From Cololabis saira (lineage: Eukaryota > Chordata > Actinopteri > Beloniformes > Belonidae), in contig NC_084590.1 of the NCBI RefSeq assembly GCF_033807715.1, positions 1,956,501 through 2,020,500 on the forward strand: a DNA stretch of 64,000 nt, in the 5' to 3' direction. Of this stretch, positions 34,932 through 46,719 are shown piece by piece (positions within the stretch are counted from its first letter, which is position 1; each line of letters opens with the position of its first letter). The notes beneath the pieces were generated by a model. That model was given only the letters and a program-made list of their open reading frames with translations. It was not told the origin of the DNA and made no database searches. Position numbers and translations under genes: made by a program.

Positions 34932-36418
34932 GTATAGATCAACCATTGTCTCAGAAAAGAAGAGGCAGCCTGGTCCTAGGACAGCGCTGCAGAGTTTACA
35001 GAGCTTACAGCTGGTTAAACTTCCCCAGGTCTTCCTGTCTCGTCCACTTTGCATTCCCAGGTTTTTGTTGCTGACAGAGTTGTGAAAGTGAAGCATGGCC
35101 TCGGCACTGTCGGGTTGCACAAGAATCGCTCTGACCATTGGTTTGGTTTTTGGGTTGTTGTTTTTTTTTGTTTTTTTTGTTTTCTTTCTTTTGCACTCCT
35201 TTAATTTGACTTACCTCTTTTTGCCTCTTTACCTTTCTGTCATTTCTCACTTTGCAAGCGATGCTTAACACTTTTTGCATGGGGACTATGCACCTGTCTG
35301 GTTGTTTTCTTCTGTTCCTGTCGTTTGAAGGACGGCTTGTGTGTTTCTGTGTATTTGTGATGGAAAATCATCGGACGACCTTTTCTGCTCGTTTCTCCTC
35401 CGCTTTCCTCGGCTGTTTTTCCTGTCTTTTGTGTAGTGGTTCGCTGCAATGCTGTTCACTGTAATTCTTCACTGCCCCCTCCCCCCCCGTCCCCCTGCCC
35501 CCCCCCCCCCCCCCCCCCTCATCACGGTCCTGTGGGGTTCCGCAGTAGTAGAGACGTGGAGTCCTTGTGTGAGCGGGGTTGCATTAAATCACTTGTTGAT
35601 CACGTCTAATCCTAAAGTAAAAAGGGGGGAGGCCAAATGTTGGTCTCACTCCAGTATTTTTCTGTTTGGCTTTTCTTTCCCTTCTTTTGACTTTTATTGG
35701 TTTTAATACTTATTGTGGACTATTTATCTACCAAAGCGCAGCTTCATATTTATGACAGGTCATCAGCTCCAACCTGAAGAATTAATGTGAAGAGCATTTA
35801 GTTGATGTTTGAGTTTTCTTTATATGACTTTTTACTTGTGTCCATTTATTTTTGTTGCTTTTAAAATGATTTATTTTAGTGTCTCTCGTCCTTTTCTGGC
35901 TTTATGCATCCTGCATGGTCTGAATGTGACCCTCGCCCCCGCTCTCTCCCCCTGCTGTCAGCTCCTTCACTTCCTATCTCCGTCCTCTCTTCTCCTTTGT
36001 TCCTCCTGCTCTCCTGGAGCAACCCCCTGATCTCCGCTGTCTCCTCGCCCTCCTCCCTGTGAACTAGCATGGATCCCCTCCTCCCCGCCTGTCTCTCCCC
36101 ACAGCATCCTTCCTCCTTCCTCACCCTTGCACTTTTGCTTTCCTCTCTACGCCACTTTTTAAGCTCTCACATAAGTGTAAAACTCTTCATCCATCTGCGC
36201 ATCTCTTGATTTCATAGCAATCAAAAATATATGGAATGATGTATTTTACGGTTGAGCTGAGGGACCCAAGTCATAATATGTAAGGCATAAAACTAAGCCG
36301 GTGAAGTGGGCTGAAAACCTTTGGATAAGAGTGTAATGCACGAACACGGGGACATCTATATCGTCTCAGATAACTGAGATACACGTCTGTGTTCTCACTT
36401 TCTTCCGCTCTGGTTTAG
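34932..36418. other. Intron stretch, nothing firm
   Basis: It contains poly-T and C-rich tracts but no repeat termini or coding frame that I recognise before the SGSM2 exon at 36419. Confidence 0.45.
35485..35520. repeat. Poly-C tract
   Basis: About 20 consecutive C after CCCCTGCC. Together with its neighbours it looks like a C-rich low-complexity stretch. No coding support. Confidence 0.9.
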
Positions 36419-36587
36419 ACCACGGGGAGAGGATGGAGATGCAGGGTTTCGGTGGCAGCCCGTCGTCATGGCAACAGGCCGAAGGAAGCGGGCCGGAGTC
36501 CCTGTGCCAGTTCTGCTCTGCGGACGGCATCCCCGTCAACTACCCGGCAGGCTGCACCTGCATCCAGCAGCCGGCAGACATCCACAC
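36419..36587 (+). CDS. sgsm2: SGSM2 exon 7 of window (Cys-containing linker)
   Basis: 169 bp between GGTTTAG and GTACGC. It encodes DHGERMEMQGFGGSPSSWQQ, then a cysteine-containing stretch (SLCQFCSADG and AGCTCIQQ), and ends two bases into a threonine codon. MEMQGFG is the best marker for SGSM2 over SGSM1. It lies 16.7 kb after exon 6. The cysteine pairs are spaced like a small metal site, but conservation was not checked. Confidence 0.92.
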
Positions 36588-36776
36588 GTACGCACCGACG
36601 CCGTCCAGCCACCCCGGGCCTGATGGGAAAACATTCACCATTATGCAGGGAGTTAGAGGGGTTTGTCAACAGAGGTCAATACTCTAATGGCGCTTTTCCA
36701 CTAGTACCTGCTCAGCCCGACTCACCTCGCCTCGGTTTTGCACTTTTCCACTAGGGGTCTAACGTGCAGAGTAGAT

Positions 36777-37795
36777 ACCGTATTTTCTGGACTATAAAGC
36801 TTGAGTTATGGTTCTGCATCAAAACGACGCCGTGCCTACGGCGTGTGGTTTGCGCCGACGCAGACCACACGCCGTCGCTGACGCCGTCGCTGACGCCGTC
36901 GCTGACGCCGTCGCTGACACCGTCACTGACGCCGTCGCTGACGCCGTCGCTGACGCCGTCGCTGACGCCGTCACTGACGTGCACCTCCCAAAAAATTGTA
37001 ACTACGTGTCGAGCCGACGCAGACCACACGCCGTCACTGACACCGTCACTGACGTGCACCTCCCAAAAAATTGTAACTACGTGTCGACGCGACGCAGACC
37101 AAACGCAGACAAGAGGGCTGTGATTGGTTCACTTGGAAGCAACCCATTTCCGGTTTCCGGTTTGAAGCAGTCGTGAACTTTCAGCGCTCTTTTCTTCGTG
37201 TATGTGTGATTTTTTTTGTTTTGTTTTTTTGCACAATAGTTTTCCTTATCTCTTTGATTCACTTTGACCGTAAAAAGTCGGATAAACCATTCAGGAAAAG
37301 ATCGCTAACTAGCGGTCACGGGGGGAACTGCACCGCGGAGAAATGGAGTGACGGAGAAGTCCGAAGGTTCATGACGGCGTCACGGTGACGGCGACGGCAT
37401 GTGCTCTGCATTGGGTTGAAGCAGAACCGTAATTCAGGCTTTAGCCGCTACTTTTTTCATAGGTTTTCAACCATGCAGCTTATACAAAGGTTATTCTATT
37501 CTGTGGATTTTTCTTCCACCGCTCGGGGCGCTCCAACCAGAATTAGAATCAATAGATCCTTTCCTAACAGTGTCTTTTAACACGGCAGCAACTTTGCTGA
37601 TTAAAAACTGGACTGAACCAAGAGAAAATAACCACTATTTAGTTATCTATTTATCTGTTTGAAATCTGCTTCTACTTCTATCTGCTAAAGAAGAAGTAGC
37701 GTATTCTTCTTTGCATTTATTTTGTCTTAGTTTTGATTCTAATTCCGGTTAGAGCGCCCCGAGCGGTGGAAGAAAAAGAAGAAAATACAGTATAT
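36777..37795. mobile_element. CCGTATTTTCTGG-type MITE, split by another element
   Basis: It starts ACCGTATTTTCTGGACTATA at 36776. After the inner element (36805-37432) it resumes with TTTAGCCGCTACTTTTTTCA. The interior (CCACCGCTCGGGGCGCTC) is shared with the complete copy at 39190-39498. The far terminus is degenerate. Confidence 0.75.
36805..37432. mobile_element. TTAYGGTTCTGC element with 12-bp repeats
   Basis: The ends GAGTTATGGTTCTGCATCAA and (reversed) GAATTACGGTTCTGCTTCAA are inverted repeats similar to the palindrome at 1501-1641. It contains about nine GCCGTCGCTGAC units (36870-36978). Its right half has a short frame (EKWSDGEVRRFM) that recalls Myb-like domains of Harbinger elements, which is only suggestive. 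Confidence 0.7.
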
Positions 37796-38224
37796 AAAAA
37801 TACGCTCCCTGGATCCAGAAAAGCAGCAGCAGCTCCCTGTTAGACGTGGAGGGCGGTTCCTCCACGTCCAGGACCAGAGTCTGCTGTCTGTGACGGAGGA
37901 GGACGGACGGGGGCGAGGGTGGAACCTCACCAGGGAAAATGCACCGAGTTTTGTTGCATGTTGCTCTTACTTTACAGCCTGTAGTTTTAGAATGTTTTCA
38001 ATTAACCTAACAGATAACAATTTATTGGTCAACTTAAAAGTTATGGCGACTGGTGATCCAATTTCCGATGATTTAACACAGAAGTGATTTACTGCTCATC
38101 CCTCAGGACTGACCCACGCTGCAGCAGCAGCATCTTCTCAGAGGAAACTTTGAAATAGATTCCAGTTGTATATTTTGCACTGAGCCAGGTGGTGATAAAT
38201 AATGATCCATTTCCTTTTCACCAG

Positions 38225-38289
38225 TGTTCCTCTTAAGATGCTCTGCCAGAATATGAAGAGGCAGATAGTCTCCAGAGCCTTCTACGGAT
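38225..38289 (+). CDS. sgsm2: SGSM2 exon 8 of window
   Basis: 65 bp between TTCACCAG and GTAAGT. It reads VPLKMLCQNMKRQIVSRAFY, then G plus one base. The KRQIVSRAFYGWLAYC block, shared with the next exon, is strongly conserved in the SGSM family and precedes the TBC domain. Confidence 0.94.
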
Positions 38290-39189
38290 GTAAGTGCTTC
38301 ATCTCCCCCTGAACAGTATTCATCTACTTATTATACTTTTTATTTGAATGTGAATACTGGTTCCTATTATCACATCACCCAGGCAGAATATTCAATGGAC
38401 TTTTCATTTCTTCAATAAACAAACAATCATATACATTTTCAAAATACAAATAACTGTGTGCACTTGCAGTCAATAATGCATTTCCTTTTTCTTCAGGTTG
38501 CAGTGAAGGGAGTTTCTACAGCACATCTGCAATAATACACACGTTATCTTCATTTGATTGCTGTTTATGAAACACAGTATAGGATAAATCTTGTGCCAGT
38601 AGGAAGGGAATTTAAATTCTCTATATCTGAATGTTAACCATTCGATGGATTTGAATAATTGCTTTTAAAATGTGAATCTGAATGGACTAATTTGAAGTTG
38701 AATCCATTGGTTTAAATGAGCATCATAACTGTATTTGATTCTATTGAAAAGTTCAGCTCCCTAATTTATTCTCACTTTTCAGTTTCACTTTTTTTTTCTT
38801 TTTTTTCTTTAGCCCATATTAAAAAGTCAGTAATACAATCACCATAAAAACAATAGACCGCATATACATATGCAAGGAGGTCCAAAAAACCCTCTAGTGG
38901 CTTGAAGAGAAGAAATTATTTTTTACAAAATGTACAAATCATCGCGTTCTTGTTGATAGTCCCGTCTTCTTTCTTTTTATACATAAACTTGCCGTTCAAA
39001 GGCCCAGCAAAGATTAGCTGAGTCTCCCCTGAGTGGTCCATGTGTCACTGCTTTGTTAGTCTGACCAGCAGCAGGAGGGAAGTGCCTACGGCTCCCTCAA
39101 TGGGACACATTTAAAATACTCGCGCATTTTGCCACTCATAATTAATTGCGTTAATTTTCATAACACCCTAATTAGCAGTGTAATTAATT

Positions 39190-39498
39190 ACCGTATTTTC
39201 TGGACTATAAGCCGCTACTTTTTTCATAGGTTTTGAACCCTGCAGCTTATACAAAGGTTTCTATTCTGTGGGTTTTTTCTTCCACCGCTCGGGGCGCTCT
39301 AACCGGAATTAGAATCAAAACTAAGACAAAATAAATGCAAAGAAGAATACACTACTTCTTCTTTAGCAGATAGAAGTAGGTAAAAGCAGATTTCAAAAAG
39401 ATAAATAGATAAATAAATACCGGTTATTTTCTCTTTTTTTCTTTTCTCTATTTTCTCGCTTGTATTGAGGTTCGGCTTATAGTCCAGAAAATACGGTA
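39190..39498. mobile_element. CCGTATTTTCTGG-type MITE, complete copy
   Basis: The ends TACCGTATTTTCTGGACTAT and (reversed) TACCGTATTTTCTGGACTAT are perfect inverted repeats about 25 bp long. It is about 308 bp. The flanks are AT-rich (TAATTAAT), so a target duplication cannot be separated from local sequence. Confidence 0.87.
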
Positions 39499-39702
39499 AT
39501 CTAATTAACGCACTAAACTGACAGCTCTAATTTTTATTCTTGATTTCTTATCTTCATTTTCACATGTTCATGGTTCCATGTTCCCACTTGAGAGTTGTGT
39601 GTAGAGTTCCCTGTGCTGTAGGAGGGTATGAAGGTAAAGGTTAGGTGTCCTGACGTGGCTGCTTTCAGCTGTGACTAGTGTTGCTGTGTCCCCTGTCCCC
39701 AG

Positions 39703-39848
39703 GGCTGGCGTACTGCCGACACCTGTCCACCGTGAGGACTCACCTGTCCGCTCTGGTCAACCACAGCATGGTCCCCCCCGACAGGCCCTGCGAAGCCTCC
39801 GGAGGGCTCAGCAAAGAGGTGTGGAGCAAGTACCAGAAGGACTGCAAG
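39703..39848 (+). CDS. sgsm2: SGSM2 exon 9 of window
   Basis: 146 bp between TCCCCAG and GTGGGT. After the split Trp codon it reads [20 protein letters not shown], then [20 protein letters not shown] and SKYQKDCK. A small TIR element begins about 85 bp downstream of the donor. The exon ends in phase 0. Confidence 0.95.
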
Positions 39849-39935
39849 GTGGGTGCAGACACCAGACCTGCAAGGAGACCTCACCAACGCAACAGGAACA
39901 TTCAGCTCCCAATCTGCATGTGCTTGAGAGCATAC

Positions 39936-40650
39936 AGGACTGTCTCAGAAAATTTGAATATTGTGATAAAGTTCTTTATTTTCTGTAATGCAATTACAAA
40001 AACAAAAATGTCATACATTCTGGATTCATTACAAATCAACTGAAATATTGCAAGCCTTTTATTATTTTAATATTGCTGATTATGGCTTACAGTTTAAGAT
40101 TAAGATTCCCAGAATATTTTTTGAGATAGGATATTTGAGTTTTCTTAAAGGAGCATGAGGCTCCTTTTAAGAAATGAGACTCTCTAGCGCCACCCTTCAC
40201 CACGACGGCCGTCGGGGGTACTGCAGCCAACAGTGAAGCCGGCACGGGAGAACGGGGAGAACGGGGAGAACGTGCATGCAGCGTCATGTGACGTCACATC
40301 CGCAGCCCAGCGCGGGAAATTCGGCCCCACAATTGCAGCAGATTTTGCAGCACACAGCCTGTTCAAGGCAACGGAGAGATACACTAGAGGACTCATTCTT
40401 TTTGGTTTGGAACGCTTCATCTGACATTATTACTAGAAAACTTAAAACGTTTATGAATTTTTTTCATAAATCCTGCCTCAATCCAGCCTCAAGCTCCTTT
40501 TAAGCTGTAAGCCATGATCAGCAATATTAAAATAATAAAAGGCTTGCAATATTTCAGTTGATTTGTAATGAATCCAGAATGTATGACATTTTAGTTTTTG
40601 TAATTGCATTACAGAAAATCACAATATTCTAATTTTCTGAGACAGTCCTG
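39936..40650. mobile_element. Tc1-like MITE (CAGGACTGTCTCAGAAAATT ends), with a nested element
   Basis: The ends CAGGACTGTCTCAGAAAATT and (reversed) CAGGACTGTCTCAGAAAATT are flanked by TA on both sides. It is interrupted near its centre by a different element (about 40146-40500, starting GGAGCATGAGGCTCCTTTTA). Related copies are at 44023-46440 and form a family in these introns. The donor of exon 9 (39848) lies about 85 bp upstream. Confidence 0.83.
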
Positions 40651-40722
40651 TATAAGCAGCCTTTTGAAGTGAATGCTAACACTGAAAGTTACTGTATAAT
40701 CCTGTCAGTAGTCAGTCAGTAA

Positions 40723-41443
40723 TGGCACTTTTCCACTAGTACCTACTCAGCCCGTCTCACCTCCACTCTCCTTGCCCTCGTTTCTTTTCAACACCCAGAT
40801 CAGAAGTAGGAGGTTGGAGTGAAGCTGCTGTGATGTATTTGATTATGTATCTAAACGAAGAAGACAACACTGAAGATGTAGAACCTGGAGGAGATGATAG
40901 ATGTGCTGCTGGGTCTGTGGCTTGTGTTTGATATCAAGTTAAAAAATGAGAGTGAGAGAAGCTTCAAGTGGCGATGCTTTTTCATTTTTTTGTTAGTTTG
41001 TCTCTGCGCTGCTGAAAAGTCAGCTGGAGCCGTGAGCAGCTATGAAGAGACAGATCTCCTGGTGGATCTGGTCGTTCCTTATCTCCGTCTAGATCTTTGT
41101 AATTCTCTCCTCAGCACCAGGTTTATGAACATCTGACCCTCAGAGTTGGATCATTAAACAGACTTTTGCTGCCGTTGCTGGTTGAATAAAATGAACCAGA
41201 ATCCGTCAGAGTCTCTTTCTCTGATGTCACATCCTGACTCAGACGTCTGACTCCAACCCCCCGACCAATCGGTGGCCTGTAGTGTGATGATGTCAGATAC
41301 AGCCGACTCAGCAGCTTAGAACCTCGGCAGAATAGATGCAGAAAAGTATCTACTCGACACGTTAGACCACGTTAGTGGAGAAGAACCAAACCGAGGCGAG
41401 GTGAGTCGGGCTGAGTAGGTACTGGTGGAAACGCGCCATCAGT
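40723..41443. mobile_element. TIR element (ATGGCACTTTTCCACTAGTA ends)
   Basis: The left end is ATGGCACTTTTCCACTAGTA and the right end reversed is ATGGCGCGTTTCCACCAGTA. A single-ended fragment lies at 36686-36775 with ATGGCGCTTTTCCACTAGTA. No protein is seen. Confidence 0.78.
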
Positions 41444-41524
41444 TTTACATCTGCAGGATGCTGGGACATATTCTCCTCATGAATCACTGATCTGTAAATC
41501 TGACAATGTAGAAGAGGGTAAACA

Positions 41525-41660
41525 TGTGGGGTAGCGTGGTGTCCCAGTGGTTTGCACTGTTGCCTCCAAGCAAGAACAGTTCCTGGTTCAATTCCCATGC
41601 CCAACAGGAGTCCTTCTCTGTGGAGAGGGGGAGAATCTCTCGTAAAGACACATCTAAGGA
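41525..41660 (+). mobile_element. tRNA-derived SINE head
   Basis: GTGGTGTCCCAGTGGTTTGC resembles a box A region and GGTTCAATTCC (41585-41595) is a box B match, spaced as in tRNA-like RNA polymerase III promoters. The following sequence is too short to assign a body family. Confidence 0.55.
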
Positions 41661-42291
41661 AATTGTCTCAGCTTTTCCAGACATCCATCGTTGTCAGGCA
41701 CAATCCTGGTAAACTTGGCCTGGTTTGATGTCTTACAGTTTGCTTTAAAAAAAAAAGAAACCTTCTTTTCCATTCTTTGTCAAAATGTTTGTAGGATGTG
41801 TGGCCAAATCTGAACCCTAAAGCCAGACTTTTTTTTTACTTCCACCTATAAAATGTCCTCAACATCTTTCAATTTGTTATTATACCAAAATCAATCTTTC
41901 ACAGTGGGACAAAGTGGGATTCCAAAAAGCCAAAATGTATTATATTTGAACAGTGACAATCACTGAAACAGTTTTACTTTGCTAGTTTTTGTGGCTTCTT
42001 CAGTGATTTTTTTTATCAACGCTTGAAAAATGGTGCGTGTTGTTTTCCTGCTGGAATCCGGGCTGGTGTGGACCGACGGTCCTCCAGGTTCAGTTACTCT
42101 CAAACACTTGACTCAGAGCAGCACCTCTTTTCTATTCTATTAATGTCAGAAAGTAGTCCTAAAAAAACTTAAGATAAAAATTCACTACCAACATAACCAA
42201 GTTTTCCTGCTGTTCCAAATGCTTTGCAGACTTTCAAACATTGATTCGCCCTCAATTACTCTTTTTCAATGGATGGAAGTGCTGTTTTTAA

Positions 42292-43004
42292 CCCTTGTAC
42301 TGTCTTTGGGTCAAAATGAACCCATTCTTCTTTCCTCCTGCCATGCTCTCTCCCCCTTCTTCCTTTCCTCTTTTCCTCCTTTTTTACCCTCCTTTACTCC
42401 TTTTTCTTCCTACCTCCCTTTCGTCATTCGTTCCTTTATTACCTTCTTTGCTTTTCCTTCCTTCTTTCCTTATTTTCTCCATTCCTTCCTTCTTCCCTCC
42501 CTTCTTTCTTTCATTTTCTCCATTCTTTCCTTCCTTTCTCCCTCCCTTCCATCTTTTCTCCCTTCCTTACTCCCTTTCCTACTTCCTTCCTTCTTTCCTT
42601 CTTTTCTCCTTTCTCCCTTCATTCCATCTTTTCTCCCTTCCTTACTCCCTTTCTTACTTCCTTCCTTCCTTCTTTCCTTCTTTTCTCCTTTCTCCATTCC
42701 TTCCATCTTTCCTTCGTTCCATCTTTTCTCCCTTCCTTACTCCCTTTCTTCCTTCCTTCCTTCCTTCCTTCCTTCCTTCCTTCCTTCCTTCCTTCCTTCC
42801 TTCCTTCCTTCCTTCCTTCCTTCCTTCCTTCCTTCTTTCCTTCTTTTCTCCTTTCTCCATCCCTTCCATCTTTTCTCCCTTCCTTACTCCCTTTCCTACT
42901 TCCTTCCTTCTTTCCTTCTTTTCTCATTTCTTCCTTACTTCCTTCTTTCCTTCCTTCCATCTTTTCTCCCTTCTCCCTCCCTTGACCCAAAGACAGCACA
43001 AGGG
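42292..43004. mobile_element. TTAA-target MITE filled by (CCTT)n pyrimidine tract
   Basis: The left end is CCCTTGTACTGTCTTTGGGT and the right end reversed is CCCTTGTGCTGTCTTTGGGT. TTAA flanks both (42288-42291 and 43005-43008). Between them lies a 600-bp strand-asymmetric C/T tract with CCTTCCTT and CTCCCTTC variants. A microsatellite has expanded inside the element. Long reading frames over it are low-complexity and not coding. Confidence 0.88.
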
Positions 43005-43817
43005 TTAAACGCCGACGTTAGAACCTCAGGCTGCAACGACATCTGATCACATAAACTTTTGTGGACAGATGAATGTCCAAACCTAACAGCTTACCGATCT
43101 GTCCTGCTTTTACCTTCACAATATCTCAGTCCAGCCCTGTCTGCAGGTGCAGCCTTTACTCTGCACTCTTGCAGTTGCTGCAAACCAGTTTGGAGAAAGA
43201 TGGAGACGTTAGCTTGTGCTTTTGGTGAATGCATTCCTACATGCCATTAGAGCAGCGTTAAAGCAGCCAGCTGCTTTATTACACTGTTAAAAAAAGACAA
43301 GATTCAGAGCCAGAGTTATTCTCTCCCCGTTTCTGCTTTGAAACAGACATAATCAAACTAATAATTATGTTATGTTATATAATTTTGGTTGCATAACCTT
43401 TTCTAACTTTATAATTGAGCTTCACTGGTTAAATACGTTTCTGTATTTCTTCTTCCCCTCACACAGTGTCTTTGATGTCGTCGTGTTCATTATAATCCCT
43501 GGATCGTGCTCTTCTCCTGCAGTCTCCGCCCTCACCGCTTTAATGCAAATTTAATGAGTTTTAGTGAACTGGAGTCTCATAGCTGAGTGCGGTGTGATCT
43601 CATCCTAACCATTAAGCAGCTGATGTTGTCATTCATCATCGCCAACAAAGGCATTATTACTAATTCACACTCTATTAATATCTGCGTCCTTTATCTTCTG
43701 CACTCATCTATGTCTCCTTCTGTCTGGATGGCCATCAACCTTTCTCCCTCTCCATTATTGATGCACTTCCTCTTGGGCGTGGGCCTCTTTCTGACATCCG
43801 TCGTCTTCTCTGTGCAG

Positions 43818-43946
43818 AACTACAAGGAGCTGGAGCTGCTCCGGCTGGTTTATTACGGAGGAGTGCAGCACGACATCAGGAAGGAGGTCTGGCCTTTTCT
43901 ACTGGGTCACTACAAGTTTGGAATGGGCAAGAAAGACATGAGCCAG
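43818..43946 (+). CDS. sgsm2: SGSM2 exon 10 of window (start of TBC domain)
   Basis: 129 bp, phase 0 to 0, between TGTGCAG and GTGTGA. It reads [20 protein letters not shown], then [20 protein letters not shown] and MSQ. The [15 protein letters not shown] motif is the classic first TBC signature (R...W.FLLG). The second half of the TBC domain resumes only in exon 13. Confidence 0.96.
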
Positions 43947-44336
43947 GTGTGATGCACAGACACGCCCCCGCCATCGTTGAAGAAAACATTAGCTGGAAGT
44001 CTCACATCAAACATGTGCAAGAATTACAGGACTGTCTCAGAAAATTTGAATATTGTGATAAAGTTCTTTATTTTCTGTAATGCAATTAAAAAAACAAAAA
44101 TGTCATACATTCTGGATTCATTACAAATCAACTGCAATATTTCAAGCCTTTTATTATTTTAATATTGCTGATTATGGCTTACAGCTTAAAGCAGCACAAT
44201 GTAATTTTCAGCTTTTGTTGAGTTTGGCGGCTCCTTTGGACAAAAGCGGTAGTGCTTTAACAAGAAAGAACACTACATTTCTCATGAGCACTAGCGCGTA
44301 CTGCTGGAAAACTGTCCCTGTCGCGTGCATTTGATA

Positions 44337-45570
44337 ATGAATGAATGAATGGCCTTTATTGTCGCCGGTCTGGCGTCCCAGCACAGTGAGATGACAACCA
44401 GTACAACCCATCAGGACACAGACAAGACAAATAACATAAGACATGAGTCAACTAGTGAGAACAGATCAGAGAAAGGATGACATTAGGGAGGGAGGAGGGA
44501 AAAAAAGGCATTCTCATACTGTGTATAAATTCACAGTGTGAAAGTGCAAAAAAACCCCTCTGCACAGAAAGCAACATGACAAATTTAACATCACAAGACT
44601 TGCACATGTGTGTGTGGGGGGGTGGTTCTAGGGGCGGGGGGGATCCCGGCACAGTACCCCAAGTGAGCACCGCGGCCAGTGGCGCGGCTCTCAAATCTGT
44701 TGACTCTGTTTGGGGGGGGCTGATAAGAGGGGGGAGCCGAGGAAGGCGTTGAGTTGAGGGAGGTGTGTCAGTAAGGGTATGTGTAGCGGTAAGTCTGTGA
44801 ACTTCGCCCAGAGCTGCTCTCAGCCAATGTCCTTGATGTTATCAGGCGGCTCGGTAGAGTTCTGAAAACAGGGTCCGCAGGTGTTCGTGGGAGAGGGGAG
44901 GGTTAGTGGGGGCAAAGTCATCTTGTTTACATTCCACCAGAGAGATTGTGACTGGAGCGATCGGCCAAAAACCGCCCTGTCAAGGCCAGATTATAGAATC
45001 AACAATTATATTGCAAAAACAGGCAGCCTCAGTAATTTTCCGTCTGCCTTCAGTGTCTGGTTCATCCTCTCCAAACAGACGAATTTGTGATCACTTCCCG
45101 CCAAGCTGAGCTTCCAACTTCTCCAGGGTGTTATCCATCTTGCCAATGAGCTCAAAGACCGCCGCCAGCCTGCAATTCTGTTTGAGAATCGCATCCAGCT
45201 TACGGCTTTGCTCCCCCAAAGTTAGAGTTTGAGCGCTGATCGCCTTGCTTGACCCTTCAGCCACGTCCGGCAGCTCTGAAAGAGCCAGAACAGCTGTCGA
45301 CGACTTATGCGTTTGTCGGTAGACCAGGAATCCCCCTCCTCCTATCAAGAGGATGATCAAGAGAAATCCTGCTATCATAAATCCAATTATGAAGCATCTT
45401 CAACGTCCTCGACAGACAGAATCGCCAAGCACAAAGGCTTACAGTATTTGTAGGAAACCATTGTATATCCAGCAAAAAATGTCCCATCGGGGCAAGAGGG
45501 CTCCCTTACCCCCTGACTTCTTGTCGCAAAAATTTGGTCAATTGTGCTGAGAGACGAGTTAATCAATTCC
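44337..45570 (-). mobile_element. (CATT)n-tailed retroelement with unrecognised membrane-type frame
   Basis: On the minus strand the element ends CAATAAAGGCCATTCATTC, like the one at 47027-47045. A broken frame (45570 to 45091) includes CFIIGFMIAGFLLIILLIG, a glycine-rich turn, FLVYRQTHK and a heptad-like C terminus ending LEKLEAQLGGK stop. One frameshift lies at about 45400. I do not recognise the protein family. Confidence 0.55.
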
Positions 45571-45577
45571 ATGATTG

Positions 45578-45734
<157 letters not shown>

Positions 45735-46534
45735 GATCCAAAAATGGATTGAAGGCCAAATACAGTTAATGTAAAGTTGTTTCTGCCTAAATATGACTTG
45801 ATCTCATTCTTGAGATTCATAATCTGAAAATCTGACGTTTAAGCGCTATCGCTCAACGGGCTGCTGTACGCGCTCCCGCGGCCACAAATCAGATTCTGGC
45901 ACGCAATCACTTTTTGGCACGACACCGGGCCAATGTTTATTCTTGTCCGGGCATTTAGCTTGTTACTCTCCCGCTTTCTTTTTTTTGCCTCCTCCGATAA
46001 AACTTTTATTTTCTTGGGTTTTTCCGCTGCTTGGGCCGTGATACCAGCTTCTGCTGAGCTCTGCGCTCCATGCCCCGCCCAGCTTTGGTCTGGACTACAA
46101 ATGGGGAAGGAGGGGGAAGTGACGTATGCCGTAAAGCAGTCAAAGCCGTAAAAATGTGTAGTTTTTTAGTGTGGCAGGGTTCCTACCATGCTCCTCAAAG
46201 TTACATAGTGCCAGTGAAGGAGATACAGACCCCTCAGACCATGACAGAGGTTCATTTAACCTGTTGGAAGTTGATGTTCCATCACAATGATGATGATTAA
46301 GATTAAGATTCCCAGAATATTCAAATTTTTTGAGATAGGATATTTGAGTTTTCTTAAGCTGTAAGCCATGATCAGCAATATTAAAATAATAAAAGGCTTG
46401 AAATATTTCAGTTGATTTGTAAAATTTTCTGAGACAGAAACTTTTTTGTACTCTTTTTTTATCATGCATAAAATCAAACCATGCTGTCAGAGCCGCGCTT
46501 GGATCATGATCTTGGTGTTTTTTTCCTTTTGCAG

Positions 46535-46717
46535 ATCGATGCAAAGATCAGCGAGCGCTACCAGCAGGTGATGCGGGAGTGGAAGGCCTGCGAGGTGATC
46601 GTCAAGCAGAGGGAGAAGGAGATGCAGTCGGCCATCTTTGCAAAGCTGTCCTCCGGCAGCAGCATCGACAGCCACGTCCTGCGCCTGGCGCACAGAGACT
46701 CCACCCTCAGCAACGAG
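46535..46717 (+). CDS. sgsm2: SGSM2 exon 11 of window (TBC insert)
   Basis: 183 bp, phase 0 to 0, between TTTTGCAG and GTGACC. It encodes [39 protein letters not shown] and [20 protein letters not shown]. It forms a helical stretch followed by the SSGSSIDSH serine-rich linker that opens the family-typical insert within the TBC domain. A retroelement 3' end follows the donor within about 20-30 bp. Confidence 0.95.
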
Positions 46718-46719
46718 GT

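Noticed and set aside
35240..36130. Possible Pro/Cys-rich protein frames
   Set aside because: They are C/T-rich intron sequence with no homology that I recognise and no splice context.
42219..43046. Long frame rich in Ser, Phe, Leu and Pro (275 codons)
   Set aside because: It lies over the (CCTT)n tract within a MITE. Low complexity and overlapping frames in all phases argue against coding.
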